Shown here piece after piece: positions 9,115 through 19,917 of a stretch of 64,000 bases of DNA; the stretch's first letter is position 1, and each line of letters opens with the position of its first letter. The translations under genes and the position numbers were made by a program. The stretch covers positions 356,161 to 420,160 of the forward strand of contig CAUYUJ010008113.1 of the NCBI GenBank assembly GCA_963575745.1, given 5' to 3'. The notes below the pieces were generated by a model. The model had not been told where the DNA came from and ran no database searches. It saw only the letters and a list, made by a program, of their open reading frames with translations. Source of the DNA: Prorocentrum cordatum (taxonomy: Eukaryota > Sar > Dinophyceae > Prorocentrales > Prorocentraceae).

Positions 9115-11515
9115 TGGGGGTGCAAAATTGTTGTCCCGACGGTTGTTCCGATTGTTGTCCTGGTGGTTGTCCCGATGGTCGACCAGATGGTTGTCACGAT
9201 GCTTGTCTCAATGCTTATCCCGATTGCTGTCCAGCATGGTTGTCCCGATGATTCTCCCGACAATTATCCCGATGGTCGTCCCGATGGTTCTCCCGACAAT
9301 TCTGCCGATGGTTCTCCTGATAGTAGTTCGTCCCGATGTTTGTCCCGATGGTTGTCCCGATGGTTCTTCCCGATGGTTCTCCAGATGGTTGTTCCGATGG
9401 TTGTCCCGATTGTTCCCCCGATGGTTCTCCAGATGTTCCCGATGTTTGTCTCGAGTCCCGATGGGTGTCCATAATGGTTGTCCCGATTGTTCTCCCTAAA
9501 ATTGTCCCGATGGTTATCCCGATGGTTATCCGGATGGCTATTCCGATCGCTGTCCAGAGTGGTTGTCCCGATGGTTCTCCTGATGGCTGTCCCGATGGTT
9601 CTCCCGATGGTTGTCCCGATGACTGTCCCGATGGCTGTCCCGATGGTTGCCCCGATGGTTGTCCCTATGGTTGTCCCGATGCCTGTCCCGATAATGGTCC
9701 CGAAGGTTCCTCCGAAGATGATCCTGATGGTTGTCACGATGCTTGTCTTGATGGTTGTCCGATGTCTGTCCAGGATAATTGTCCCGATGGTTATCCCGAT
9801 GGCTATCCCAATGGCCGTCACGATGGCTGTCCAGAATGGTTGTCCCGATGGTTCTCCTGTTGGTTGTCCCGATGGTTCTCCCGATAATTATCCAGAATGG
9901 TTGTCCCGATTGTTCTTCCGATGGTTCCCCCGAATGTGGGCCCATTGGTGGCCTCGTTGGTGGTCCCATGGTTGTTCCGATGGTTGTCCCTATGGTTGTC
10001 CCGAAGGATCTTCCGAGTGTTCTGCCGATAGATGTCCAGGAGGGTTGTGCCGATGTTTCTCCTGATTGTTGTCCCGATTGCTGTCCCGATGGTTGTCCCG
10101 GTGGTTGTCCCGATGGCTGTCCCGATGGCTCCCCCGATGGTTGTCCCGATGGTTGTCCCGATGGCTGTTCAGAATGGTCTGCGATGGTTCTCCAGATGGT
10201 TGTCCGGATGGTTGTCCCTGTTGTTATTCCCCACGGCTGTCCAGAATGGTTGTCCCGATGGTTGTCCTGATGGTTGTCCCGATGGCTCGCCTGATTGTTG
10301 TCCGAATTATTCTCCCGATGGCTGTCCCGACGGTTCTTCCGGATGGTTGTCCCGACGGCTGTCCCGTAGGTGGTTATATGGTTGTTCCGATGGTTGCCCC
10401 AAATGGTTGTCCCGATGGTTGTCACGATTGTTCTCCCGATGGTTGTCCTGATGGTTGTCCCGATGGTCGTCACGATAGTTGTCCCGATGGTAGTCCCGAT
10501 GGCTCTCCCGATAATCCTGCCGACGGTTCTTCTGATAGTTCTTCCCGATGTTTGTCCTGATGGCAGTCCCGATGGTTGTCCAAATGGTTCTTCCCGACGG
10601 TTCTCCCGATGGTTCTCCTGATTGTTTGTCCCGAGTTTTTCCCCATATTTGTCTCGATGGTTGTCCCGATGGTTCTTCCCGATGGTTATTCCGATGGTTG
10701 TCCAGAATGGTTGTTCCGATGGTTGTCCCGATGGCTGTCCAGAATGATTGTCCCGATGGTTGTCCCGATGGCTGTCCAGAATTGATTGTCCCGATGGTTG
10801 TCCCTATGTTTCTCCCGATGGCTCTACCCAAGGTCGTCCCGATGGTTATCCAGAATGGTTACTCCTGGTAGTTCTCATGTTAGTTGTCCCGGTGATTTTC
10901 CCGATGGTTGTCCCGGTGGTTTTTCCCAAGGGTTGTTCAGAACGATTGTCCCGATGCTTGTCCCGAATGTTCTCCCGATGGCTGTCCCGATGGTTCTTCC
11001 CGATGGTTGTCCCGACGATTGTCCCATTGGTGGCCTTATTGGTGGTCCCATCATTTTTCGGATTGTTGTCCCGATGGCTGTCCCGATGATGGCCCAGAAA
11101 GGTTGACCCGAATGTTTCTCCCGAGTGTTGGCCCGATGGTTGTCCCGATGGTTGTCCCAATGGTTGTCCCGATGGTTGTCCCGATGGTAGCCCGATGATT
11201 GTCCCGATGACTGTCCTGAAGGTTGTCTCGTTAAATATCCCGATGGTTGTTCAAATAGTTGTCCATATTTGTTGTCGCGATTGCTGTCTGGATGTTTGTC
11301 CCTATGGTTATTCTGGTGGTTATCCCATCGGTTATCCCGATGGCTGTCTTGATGGGTGCCCCGATGGTTGTCCAGAATGGTTGTCCCGGTGGGCCTCCTG
11401 AAAACTGTCCCGATGGTTCTCCCCATGGATGTCCTGATGGTTGTCCAGATGGCTGTCCCGATGGTTGGTCCGATGGTTTTACCAATAATTCTCCCGATGG
11501 TGTTCCCGATGGTTG
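9115..11515. repeat. 12-bp minisatellite (TTGTCCCGATGG)n, about 2.4 kb
   Basis: About 200 imperfect copies of TTGTCCCGATGG, with variants TTCTCCCGATGG, CTGTCCCGATGG and GTTGTCCAGAATGG, fill this interval. The 12-base unit is a multiple of three, so a stop-free unit stays open indefinitely. One plus frame gives CPDG repeats, another LSRW, another VVPM; minus frames give TIGT and SGQP. None has a start context or domain that would mark a gene. Interspersed 14-base variants (GTTGTCCAGAATGG) shift the phase. Confidence 0.95.
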
Positions 11516-12400
11516 ACGCTAAAATCCGCTAGAAAACCAAAAGAAAAACTATGGTTCTGGCCTCGTGCAGCCCTCGAGGGGGTCCTCTTGGAGCCCCACG
11601 GGGGTTTCTTTGGCCGTCTTGAAGCCATTGTGAGCGTCTTGGGGCGCTCTGGGGCCGTCTCGGAGCCGTCTTGGAGCAACGCAATCGCACTCGAAGCTCA
11701 CGCGAAGTCTTCGAATACCTCAGGTTGGAACCCTCCTGAAGGTCCTCCGAGCCTCAAGCCGAGCCCTGCACGAATAAGCATGTGTACAAACAGCGGATAC
11801 ATGGTGGACCCCCCCGCGTGGAAACTAAACAAACATCTCTTGAGGGGCCTTCCTGGGTCTCTCTTGGGCCTTTTTCTGAGATGGCACGAAAATCAACATA
11901 ACTTTAACACAAGACGCTCTCAAAGGAGGAGGCGGTTTGTCTTAAATGTGTGTTGAATCCTTGGCCCTCCTGGAGGCTTCTTGAGGCCCTCAAAGGCTCT
12001 CGCAGGGCCCAAGAGGGCCACAAGATGGCTATCCAAGAGGGCCCCAAGATGGCTATCCAAGAGGGCCAGAATTTGCAATACCAATCTAACACAAGACGCT
12101 CTCCAATGAGGAGGCGGTTTGTGTTAAATGTGCGTTGAATTCTTGGTCCTTTCGGTAGGGTGTTAAGGGCCCTCAGAAGGCACCCGCAGGGACCCGAGAG
12201 GCCCACGAGGGCCACAAGAGGGCCCCAAGAAGGCTCCAAGAGGGCCCGAAATTTAGCACTGCACCAGCACCAGGGGCAGCCCAGGCAGCGCCAGCAGCAT
12301 CAACGGCAGCTGTAACAACAACCTTTTGTAGCAACAACAACGAGAGCGGCAGCAAGGGAAAGATAATCCCAAGATGGACCCAACAAGTGTTTTAGAAGAA
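11516..12400. repeat. CCAAGAGGGCC array with a 182-bp tandem duplication
   Basis: AACACAAGACGCTCT occurs at 11,906 and 12,088. In each copy it is followed by a GAGGAGGCGGTTTGT segment, then TTAAATGTG(T/C)GTTGAAT, then CCAAGAGGGCC units. It is intronic to the receptor and no gene is seen. Confidence 0.65.
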
Positions 12401-12556
12401 GGATCACGGGATTACCCCCCCTGTCGCCCCAAGATGCCCGCCCCTGCTAAAAACAATGGCCCAATCTCACCCCAGACAAGCCCTGCGGTCCCAAGAAAAC
12501 GCCGAGACAAAACCATTGTCAGTCGACTGACTTAAGGCTACCGCGCGAACCCGATT

Positions 12557-13110
12557 TTATTCCGAGGTGGCCCTAAGACGACCCCATGAGTCCGAGACGA
12601 CTTCGAAATTGCCCCAAGATGGCCCGTCTGAATGAACCTTAGTTGGCCCCAAAATTGATTCAATATGGCTCCAATGTGACTCCGATGCGTTTTTTCCTTC
12701 TCCCCTTGCTCTTGGGTCGGGCCGGTAGGGCGGATGGGAGTGCTGGCCCTCCACCCCCTCGTCGTCGATTTCTTCCTCCTCCCCCTCGTCCTTGTCGCCC
12801 TCGTCGTCGCTGTCCGCCTGGCCCCGCTGGCCCCATGCATAACAGAAAACCGACTCCCGATCACAAGCCGAATCCATCCATTCTCTGATGTGGTATCTTG
12901 TGCTTGGGCTCTCCTCTTTCAGCTGGTCCTTCAAGTGGAGATTGGCCAAGTGGAGCCATTTGGGCGCAGCAGCGCCCCGCGCGCTTTGGGCCTTGGAGCC
13001 CGTCTGCTTCTTGCCCGTCGCGTTTCTCATCGCCCTTGCGGCCAGGCCCACGATGGCGCCCGAAAAGAAGCGGTGCGTCTTGTCGCTCTGGGCCCTGGCA
13101 GCCTTCAGCC
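12557..13110 (-). CDS. candidate exon of an unrecognised protein
   Basis: The minus frame is open from about 13,130 to 12,557. It has protein-like composition for about 110 residues (HRFFSGAIVGLAARAMRN, then APKWLHLANLHLKDQLKEES), followed by an acidic tail rich in Asp/Glu (about 12,760-12,810). I do not recognise a family. It lies in line with other protein-like minus fragments up to 14,621, so it may be the 3' part of one spliced gene nested in the receptor intron, or a degraded mobile-element protein. Confidence 0.4.
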
Positions 13111-13334
13111 CCCCTCTGAAAAACCATGTCGTTCTTCCAGTGCGGGAGACAGCCGTGACATCGGAAAAACCTCAATGTGCCGCCCGCGCCGCGATTTCAT
13201 CTGGATGCGACCACCCTGGTGGGGCTCTCTGCAAAACCCACCCCTGTAACAAACCACATCCTCCAATCGGCTTGTCGCTGAGCACTCCTAGCGGGGCGTC
13301 GCCCGACGGGCGGTGCAGCATGCGTCCTGCAACC

Positions 13335-13972
13335 TCAGCGCACTTGAGAAACTCGCACCCAATGCTCTGCGTTCGTTTCCTCCTCCCTCCTCCTAAGCCA
13401 GCGCGGTAAACTAATCGACTTCTGGTAGTTGTGGAACGCGCCTGCGGGCAACTCGGCCTTCGGTAAGGCATCCACTTGATATGACCTCAATATCGGCAAC
13501 ATCGTGATCTCGGACCCGCCGTAAATGATCGCGCCCCTGGTCCGCGCGATATGCTTCGTGAGCTCTGAAACATCAGAACCACACTCGGTAGAGATGCTGG
13601 TTTCGGAGCCGCACGCCCAGAAACGCAATCGTCGCTGCAGTCCTTCGCACGTGTCAAGCGGAGGAGCGTGGTCGGCGCAGATGTTGGCACGTGCGTCGCA
13701 TCGTTGTTCGCGCCAGCAGGCAGCCCTGATCGCTTAGGTGCCTCCCGGCCTACGGTGATGATGTGGCAAGTCATTGGCGTCGTTCCAACCTCCGCGTGGA
13801 TCAGCACCTCCTCTTTGACTGCTCCCTCCGCGAGAGCCTCATCGCATATCTCGCAAATGGCATGGGTGGCTGACTCGCCGCATGCCGCTGCCATCCATTG
13901 TCGCGCTGCTCGAAACTCACCCATGTAGTTGCAGAAGACCACGGGCGGCGTCTCATAGGCTCTGTCAGACAA
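13335..13972 (-). CDS. candidate exon(s) of an unrecognised protein
   Basis: Minus reading begins after a TGACAG|AGCC acceptor-like site near 13,970 and gives VVFCNYMGEFRAARQWM..., a Cys-containing segment (HAICEICDEALAEG), then EVLIHAEVGTTPMTCHIITV. A shift of frame near 13,620 leads to another protein-like stretch (IARTRGAIIYGGSEITMLPI, PKAELPAGAFHNYQKS) ending near 13,340. The frame change could be a small intron or a mutation. No domain is recognised. Upstream, 14,100-13,990 reads CWSSEQAGRIIASIEAKYQN before a stop, consistent with an exon ending there. Confidence 0.4.
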
Positions 13973-14114
13973 AGACGCCGCTGGCCACTATTGTGAATCC
14001 CCCCGTCGGACAGAACCAATCTCGGAGTAGGTTTCTTCATTTTGGTATTTGGCCTCGATGCTGGCGATAATGCGTCCGGCCTGTTCACTGGACCAACAAC
14101 TCCGCGCGGTTCCC

Positions 14115-14621
14115 TCAACTCTGCTTTTCCGTTGGAGCGTAGCCCACCTTGTCGATCTTGACAATCGCGCGACGAATTATATTGAGCACGACGAGCTCGT
14201 TGTTCTCGCGCACCTTCTTCTGCTTCATCTTGGGCGCATGCTGCTGCGCCTTGAATCCGCTCTCCGACAATCGCCCTTTCGCCTGCGCTCCCGCGCGCAG
14301 TCGATGCGCCGCCGCAGCGAGCTGCTCGATCTGGCCAGACATCTGCTCCACCTGGCGCCCCCGTCCAATCTTCGCACGTTGACCGCCTCTCTTCCTCGGC
14401 CTCCGCCCAACGGGGGATCCTTGCACAACCTCTTGTTCAGCGATGCCATCCCCGCGCGTCGCCTCGAAGCAGAACGGAACCTCCTCGCCCGAGGCGATGA
14501 TCTCCTCTTCCGCAGCGCTGATCTCCTGCGCCAGCGTGGCGCGCTTGTCGCTGTAGTCTTTCTGCCTCAGCGCGGGGAACTGCCCCAGCGCTTCCACGGC
14601 GGAGGCGCGCAGCCTTGGTGA
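14115..14621 (-). CDS. candidate coiled-coil exon, unrecognised
   Basis: The minus frame encodes about 160 residues rich in Ala, Glu, Gln, Arg and Lys. One predicted coiled coil is in the first 40 residues (KRATLAQEISAAEEEIIASG), a basic linker follows (GRRPRKRGGQRAK), and a second helix includes QVEQMSGQIEQLAAAAHRL. A donor-like AAG|GTGGGC follows a short hydrophobic motif (VVLNIIRRAIVKIDK) at about 14,140. Its upstream edge follows an in-frame stop and an AAG|G acceptor-like site, so it looks internal rather than 5'-terminal. It may be the upstream exon of the fragments at 13,972-12,557. Confidence 0.4.
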   Translation of the reverse strand, partial: SPRLRASAVEALGQFPALRQKDYSDKRATLAQEISAAEEEIIASGEEVPFCFEATRGDGIAEQEVVQGSPVGRRPRKRGGQRAKIGRGRQVEQMSGQIEQLAAAAHRLRAGAQAKGRLSESGFKAQQHAPKMKQKKVRENNELVVLNIIRRAIVKIDKVGYAPTEKQS

Positions 14622-14639
14622 GGGTGCTCATGTCGGCGA

Positions 14640-14852
14640 TTTGGGCGATTGTCTGATGATAGCGGCAATGGCGGCGATCGACGATGACAATGACGGCAGC
14701 GATGCGGCGGCAGTAGTGAAGGTCACGGTGAAGACATGCGCGCGGGCAGACATGCGAGAAACCTGGCGCCTGGCAGTTGAACACCTTGCACGTTTGTTGT
14801 TCAATAGTCTAAACAAGAAGCGACGATGTAGTGAAGCTTATCGAAACCAACT
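14640..14852. other. unassigned DNA before the flanking repeat
   Basis: GC-rich, non-repetitive DNA without a coding signal that I can support. Confidence 0.35.
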
Positions 14853-15290
14853 TCTTTTTTGGGGGGCGCTCTGCGCCGCGCTGCCCGCGGCGCTGCCTCG
14901 CGCGCGCGCCGAGTGCAGAGCCCCGGCGTCTCCTCGGGAGCACGCCGACGGAGCCGCGCCTGCGAGCCGATGCGCTCAAACAGACCGGGGGCGCTCTACG
15001 CGCGGCAAGCCTGTCCCAACTCAGGGGTCGCAAGCTTCATTCAGAGGGCCGGCTCGCGAGCCGCGGAAGTCGCGGCTCAAGGGCCGGCGGGCCACCCCCA
15101 GCTAAAGAGCCTGCCTCGCGAGCGGTCGGCCGCAGGCCCGCGGCCGAGCGAGATGGGGATTCCACGCGAACCTTCCGAACTTTTGCGAGATCACGACCCC
15201 GCAAGGCCCCCCCGCTGGGCTGGCTTAAGAGCCGTGCGCCCACGACCAGCCCAGGAAGTGGAGGGCCAGACATGGGGCGAACGAGATAAC
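14853..15290. repeat. GC-rich direct repeat A, left copy
   Basis: About 400 bases here (CGAGTGCAGAGCCCCGGCGTC..., GAGCACGCCGACGGAGCCGC, TTCATTCAGAGGGCCGGCTC, CGCGGAAGTCGCGGCTCAAG) match 23,905-24,290 in the same orientation. Copy A precedes the LTR-like repeat on the left of the Copia element but follows it on the right. It is therefore not simply part of one long terminal repeat. Confidence 0.7.
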
Positions 15291-15382
15291 TATCCCGCGC
15301 GCCCTCTCGCGCCGCGCGGTTGCTGTCTGCGCCGCTGGCGCTGCCCCGCTCCAGACGCGTCGATTTGAATGTCACGATTCGC

Positions 15383-15406
15383 TCCGCCCATGGCCGTTTT
15401 GCTGCA
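15383..15406 (+). promoter_or_regulatory. spliced-leader-like segment in left repeat
   Basis: CCCATGGCCGTTTTGCTGCAG resembles the dinoflagellate spliced leader (CCGTAGCCATTTTGGCTCAAG), with about 15 of 21 aligned positions identical and one gap. The right repeat has an independent version of the same segment that is closer to the leader. A relict leader is an inference. Confidence 0.35.
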
Positions 15407-15491
15407 GGCCCTCATTGGGGGGCCGCGGGGGCCCCGGGGGCCCCGCCGTTCTCCCTCCCTACCAACATCTGTAACATTGAACCCAACACCT

Positions 15492-15514
15492 ACTTCCTCT
15501 CTCTCTCTCTCTCC

Positions 15515-15545
<31 letters not shown>

Positions 15546-15548
15546 TAG
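15492..15548 (+). promoter_or_regulatory. polypyrimidine tract plus AG, candidate (trans-)splice acceptor
   Basis: A run of about 50 pyrimidines (CTCTCT) ends in TTAG at 15,548, about 200 bases upstream of the gag-like frame. The right repeat has the same signal. This arrangement is what dinoflagellates use to accept a spliced leader. Confidence 0.5.
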
Positions 15549-15745
15549 TGCTGGTGCGCGCAAGTGCTGGTGGCGCCCATCGGAGACAGAGCGCCACGTG
15601 GAGAACCAGAGCTGCCTGAGGTGCATCTCGAGGGAAGAGGAAGCGCGCCCTGTGAAGCTTCGCTTCGTATGTTAGCGGGGCAAGTTTCTGCTCCATGGAG
15701 AATGTTCACCAGGAAATCCCGGCGTGAAACGGGATTGCTGGCACC

Positions 15746-16030
15746 TTGGAACGGTGCCAACAGGGTGTCATGAACTACGTGGACGGCACCGAGTGGGAGG
15801 ACAGGTACCTGTGCGGCCCCAGGCTGGTCGCGCGCTTGTCTGGCCCAGCGGCGACGGCGTGCATGGGCAGGCCGAGAGGTTGGTTGTCGAACGCGTGGGG
15901 GGCAGATTGTCTCTTGGAGCATCTGCGACAAAATGTGATGCGGCAGCTGGTGGAGGACGTCGGCCACTACATGGAGGGATACTTCGTGAAGCTGCGCCGC
16001 AAGCGCGGTGAAGCCATGGCCGAGTACTGA
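15746..16030 (+). pseudogene. Copia gag N-terminal part
   Basis: A 94-residue frame (YVDGTEWEDRYLCGPRL... LEHLRQNVMRQLVEDVGHYM) ends in TGA at 16,028-16,030. The composition and position, just after the LTR-like repeat, fit the N-terminal capsid region of dinoflagellate Copia elements. Downstream sequence to 16,325 is out of frame, so gag is broken here. Confidence 0.55.
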
Positions 16031-16324
16031 TTGCGGGTACATGAGTGCTATCAAAGGCTTCGCGTGGCACTCGCGAGGATGATTGACAAGTCGGAGGTGG
16101 TGAAGACGCCGGCAACGACCTCGACAGCTATCTGGAAGTGGCCAGTGGACTCGGGTTCGACGTCATGGCGTCAGATCCCTCGCGGTGTAGAGGGTACCGC
16201 TGGTGATGTGGACGCCGACGAAGTCCGGAGACTGCAACGGTCCTGGAGATGCCAACAGTGATCGTGGCTGGTGGGGACCTCCGAGCTGATGGCGAAGCGG
16301 CTGGAGCGGCGACGGCTGGCGCAA

Positions 16325-17012
16325 ATACGGCTACGGCCCGCAACGTGCGCGCGCGTTCCCGACGCAGGACCTGCCTGAGGTGCCCCCCAGTATAGTCAGG
16401 GGATGGTACCTACTGCATCGGTCTGGCCTGGACGGGGCGGAGACCGCGGCCGCCATAGGCTCGTGCAGAGGTGACTTCACAGTGGAGAGCGTTGAGTCGG
16501 CGCTCAGGACGCAGTGGCCAAACGACGAGAATCTCAAAGACAGAGACTACCGGAAGTCGAAGTTGATCAGGCAGCAGGTGGCGGCGGCGGCCTACGGCGA
16601 GGACGCCCAGACCTGGAACAACAACGACGACAGGAGCTTCGCGCTGAACGCGGTGGCGGAGGCGGTCTTGAAGGAAGGCGAGGACGAGGGTGACGACCAC
16701 GCTTTCGCTACAGCCATCGACGAGGAGGAAGAGGCCCACGTGCAGTTCAAGGCCAGCCAGAAGCGCCTGCAGGATGCCAGACAGAAGATCAACAAACACC
16801 GGACGGGCCGCAAGTTTTTCCACGACAGTGGTGGTGGTGCCAGGGGCGATGAAGTCGAAGACCCTGCCTCAAGTGCGGAGGTGGACATCGGACAGGAGCC
16901 TGTCCGGACCGTGGAGATTTTAGACATCAGAGCGGGCGTTCTGGTGCGCTCAGGACTGGAGCGCCTGGCGCTGACAATATCAACGGCCTGGTCTTGGTGG
17001 CGTCGTGCGTGA
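16325..17012 (+). pseudogene. Copia gag central/C-terminal part
   Basis: The frame is open from about 16,325. It reads a tyrosine/glycine-rich segment, then PPSIVRGWYLLHRSGLD, the signature segment of dinoflagellate Copia Gag. An acidic and a basic helix-rich part (QFKASQKRLQDARQKINKHR) and a GRKFFHDSGG motif follow. No intact CCHC knuckle is visible. It overlaps the start of the protease frame (16,994). Translation would need the upstream frame break to be bypassed. Confidence 0.65.
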
Positions 17013-17377
17013 CCCTGGAGAACGACACGGAGAACCTGAACGACATCGTGGACCTGGACGACCCAGAGATCCGGATGGCGTACATCGTGTCGCGCACCAC
17101 GGAATGTGGCCGCGGGATCATGGACAGCGTGGCGACGAAGACCATCGGCGGAATCGAGGCTGTGGAGCACCTGAACGAGATCCTCATTGCCCGCGGACGC
17201 CCACCGATGGAGGTTGACTTGAGTGACCGCCCAGTCTTCAAGTTCGGCAATGGCGAGGTCAAGCGAGTCCTATGCAGAATCAAGTTCTCCCTGGTGGTCC
17301 GTAGCAGTTTTGTTTCTTTCATGGCCCACGCGGTGGATCCTCCAGGGGTCCCAATCTTGGATTTCTCGAGACTCTGA
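16994..17377 (+). pseudogene. Copia aspartic protease remnant
   Basis: A 127-residue frame contains RGIMDSVATKTIGGIEA, corresponding to the retroviral-type active site I(I/V)D(T/S)GA...GG. Here the glycine after Asp-Ser is Val (D-S-V), which should abolish activity. The following DRPVFKFGNGE...RVLCRI matches the flap and C-terminal part of such proteases. Downstream frames to 18,270 are proline-rich and broken. Confidence 0.65.
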
Positions 17378-18273
17378 ACAACTTGGGGGCCGCGATCGAC
17401 TTCGAAGCTGGGGTCGGTGTCTTCAAGAAGATCGACGGCTCCAGGGTCGTGACGTTCCCTCGGTCGAGAACTCACCGCCTCCTGATCGACCTGACGCGCG
17501 ACTTGCTGGGCGACGGAGCAGCCTCCGGCAGGCCGGCGGATGGATTGCATCTTGGGCCGAGGCGGGGCAGGCAGCCCCTGCGGATGAGGCGCCCGTGCAG
17601 GCGTTGGCAGACACTGTGGATGGGGAGCGAGCTGGTGCGCCCCACACCACTCCATCCCCGCCTCAATCGTCATCCCAGTTCCATCGCATCACGACAGACG
17701 ACGGCGGCGAGACGGATGCAGTGCTGTCGGCGTTCCAGGGGGGCCTCGAAGGCTTTCGAGGGAACCCAACGGCGCCCGGCGAGCACTCCATCATCTACCA
17801 TGGGTACGTGGTGTACGGCATCAGATCTCGGGAGCGCCCACAGGAACGCAGAGTACATGCACGAGGTCACAGAGTACACCTACGGGGATCCAGATAAGCT
17901 CTACGGGGGCCCAGGGTACATCTACGGGATTCCAGAGGACGCCTACGGTGACCCAGAAGGCAGGGTTACAGACAGGATCAATACCCACGGCGGATTCTGG
18001 TCGGTCTAGGTCTCACACTAGAGGAGAAACTCCAGAGGGACCTGAGACGCCCAGCAATTACCCGGGGAATCCAGAGATGCTCAGAGAGGCTCACCTGAAC
18101 CCGACATGGTCTAACCAAAGTGTCCGACTGCAGTCCTCACGGTTTCTCTGTCCAGGGGTCAGGCTTGTCCTCTCCCAGCGCGATTCGCGATGCTTGTGTG
18201 CCCTCCGGCTTCGCGGATGCGCAAGGCGGAACTCCAGTAGGAAATGTGCCAGTGAAACGAAGACGGCAAACGC

Positions 18274-18930
18274 ATGACCGCGGAGATGCCCCAGGCCAGG
18301 ATCGGGCAGATCTACAAGGCCATGGCCGCAGAGACCAAGGCGCCCTCGCTGCGCAAGAAAAAAGACGAGCTGGTGACAGTGGCTCGGAGCCTCGGATGCG
18401 ACTTGACTGGCAGCGCGACAAGGGGCGATCTCCCGATCCTGATCGTCTCGCAGGCCAACCAGCGGAAGGACCGAGGCCAGGCGGAGGACATCGTACCATT
18501 CGGGCGGCACCGCGGCACGACGTTCCGGGAGCTCACGCAGAGGGAGCGGGAGTGGGCGGGCTGGCTTGTCAGTCTGCACGACTTGAGCTACCGGAAGCTC
18601 ACGAGCTGGCAGACCTCGAAGGGGCTCAAGCCTCTGGGCTCTTTTCTTGGGACCCCCCACACGACGATTTCTCACCCAAAAAATTTCTCACACACGGCAT
18701 CCCCAAGCCTCTGGGCCCTTTTTTGGGACCCCCCACAGGAAGGCATGACGAACCACCCCAAAGTACGCTGGAGAGTCCGTGGTCAGCGATCGCGGAGGAA
18801 AAGCCGACGGAAGGCCCATCGAGGCCGGCTGCGAGAACCACGACAGAGCGTTCGAGCACCGAGGAGCCAACGAAGACGGAGGACGTCGAGACGAGGGAGG
18901 ACAATATCATCGATCTACTGGGGGACATGA
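18274..18930 (+). pseudogene. Copia-associated ExoX-C-like module with tandem insertion
   Basis: After a helical segment (QIYKAMAAETKAPSLRKKKD), the frame carries VPFGRHRGTTFRELTQRERE.AGWL. This is the FG.(H/Y).G.T...V....Y..W motif of ExoX C-terminal-like modules found in dinoflagellate Copia polyproteins. From 18,627 a 77-base tandem duplication (CAAGCCTCTGGGC... at 18,627 and 18,704) interrupts it. The duplication contains C-rich runs and looks like a later insertion. Confidence 0.5.
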
Positions 18931-18949
18931 CGAACCATATGCACGCCCT

Positions 18950-19915
18950 GACTGCGAGGGTGCAGAAGGTCGAGGAAGGGTCCTCGGCGGTGGTGGGGGG
19001 CCCGCCTGGGCTGGGCGGCGAGGGCCGCTCAAAACCCTGAACAACTCTCGGGCTACCTGGCTGGCGGGTGCCTGGGCAAGAGTGTTAATTACGATGGACT
19101 GGGCGCTCCTGGCGGACACTGCTCGCGCGAAGCTAATGGAGGTTTGTTGCTCACGAGCGTCGGGTCTCACCTCGTTTATGCAGCCGGAGTCAGGAGTGGA
19201 CAATGCAGTGCGAATTAGCGGTTGGAATGGATTCGATCTGTCGACCACTGCCGGTTTGCACAAAGCACGAGCAGAGAGAAGTCGGATCCGACCTACTCAC
19301 ATGTGGTTTTACCTTCCAAGTGGGCCGTGGAGCGGCAACCATAATTCGAATTGCCACGCGCCAGAGGTGCGGGCTCAGGTTCTTCAGAGCCGTAAGAAGT
19401 CCAAGGGGATCATCAGGACTTGCCCCACGCTTGTCGTGGACCAAGTGGCGGATCAAGGTCATGTCCACTGGGAGTGGCCGAAAGATCTTTCACCATATCG
19501 ATGGCCAGAGGTACAGCATGTCTTCCAGGAATGTGGTCAGCAGTCGGTGATCTGCGACGGTTGCATGCTAGGAGTCAGGGCGAAGGATGCAGGTTTACCG
19601 ATTCGGAAGCCGTGGGAGATTTGGACGACGTCCGGGCAGCTGCGGCGGCGGATGTCGATCAGATGCGACGGTGGACACAGTCATGCACCGTGCGTCGGGG
19701 CATCGAGAACCGCGGCCGCGGCATGCTACCCGGAGGAGTTTGTGAGGCGCGCAATCAGGGCGATGCTGTCCGAGCCAAACCTGATGGAGATTAGCAAGTA
19801 TGTCGACGCGGTCGATCCAGGACACCGCTGCGAGATGAGCTACGTGGCGACGACTTCGGAAGAGGAGATCGACGCTGCCACTTTGAGGAAGATCGAGATC
19901 GCAGCTATTCATTCT
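18950..19915 (+). pseudogene. Copia-associated Rossmann/methyltransferase-like module
   Basis: The frame through 18,779-20,005 contains ARAKLMEVCCSRASGLTSFM, a nucleotide-binding-like start (EVxC...L). It continues with RPTHMWFYLPSGPWSG, HVHWEWPKDLSPYRWPEVQ and VICDGCMLGVRAKDAGLPIR, then a Cys/His segment (RCDGGHSHAPCVG) and the tail YPEEFVRRAIRAML. This order matches the methyltransferase-like domain that dinoflagellate Copia elements carry ahead of the integrase. I see no intact catalytic Pro-Cys, so it may be structural or degenerate. Confidence 0.5.
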
Positions 19916-19917
19916 GC

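Larger units (their letters stand above)
15356..15667 (+). repeat. left LTR-like repeat of plus-strand Copia
   Basis: Starts CGCGTCGA(T/C)TTGAATGTCA and ends GAAGCTTCGCTTCG, matching 23,568-23,857. It contains a spliced-leader-like segment (15,383-15,406), a long CT tract and TTAG at 15,545-15,548. The left copy is about 20 bases longer, mainly in the CT tract and a G-rich run. Confidence 0.8.

Noticed and set aside
9017-11516. Frames up to 311 codons with CPDG or TIGT repeats
   Set aside because: Produced by a 12-base minisatellite open in most phases on both strands.
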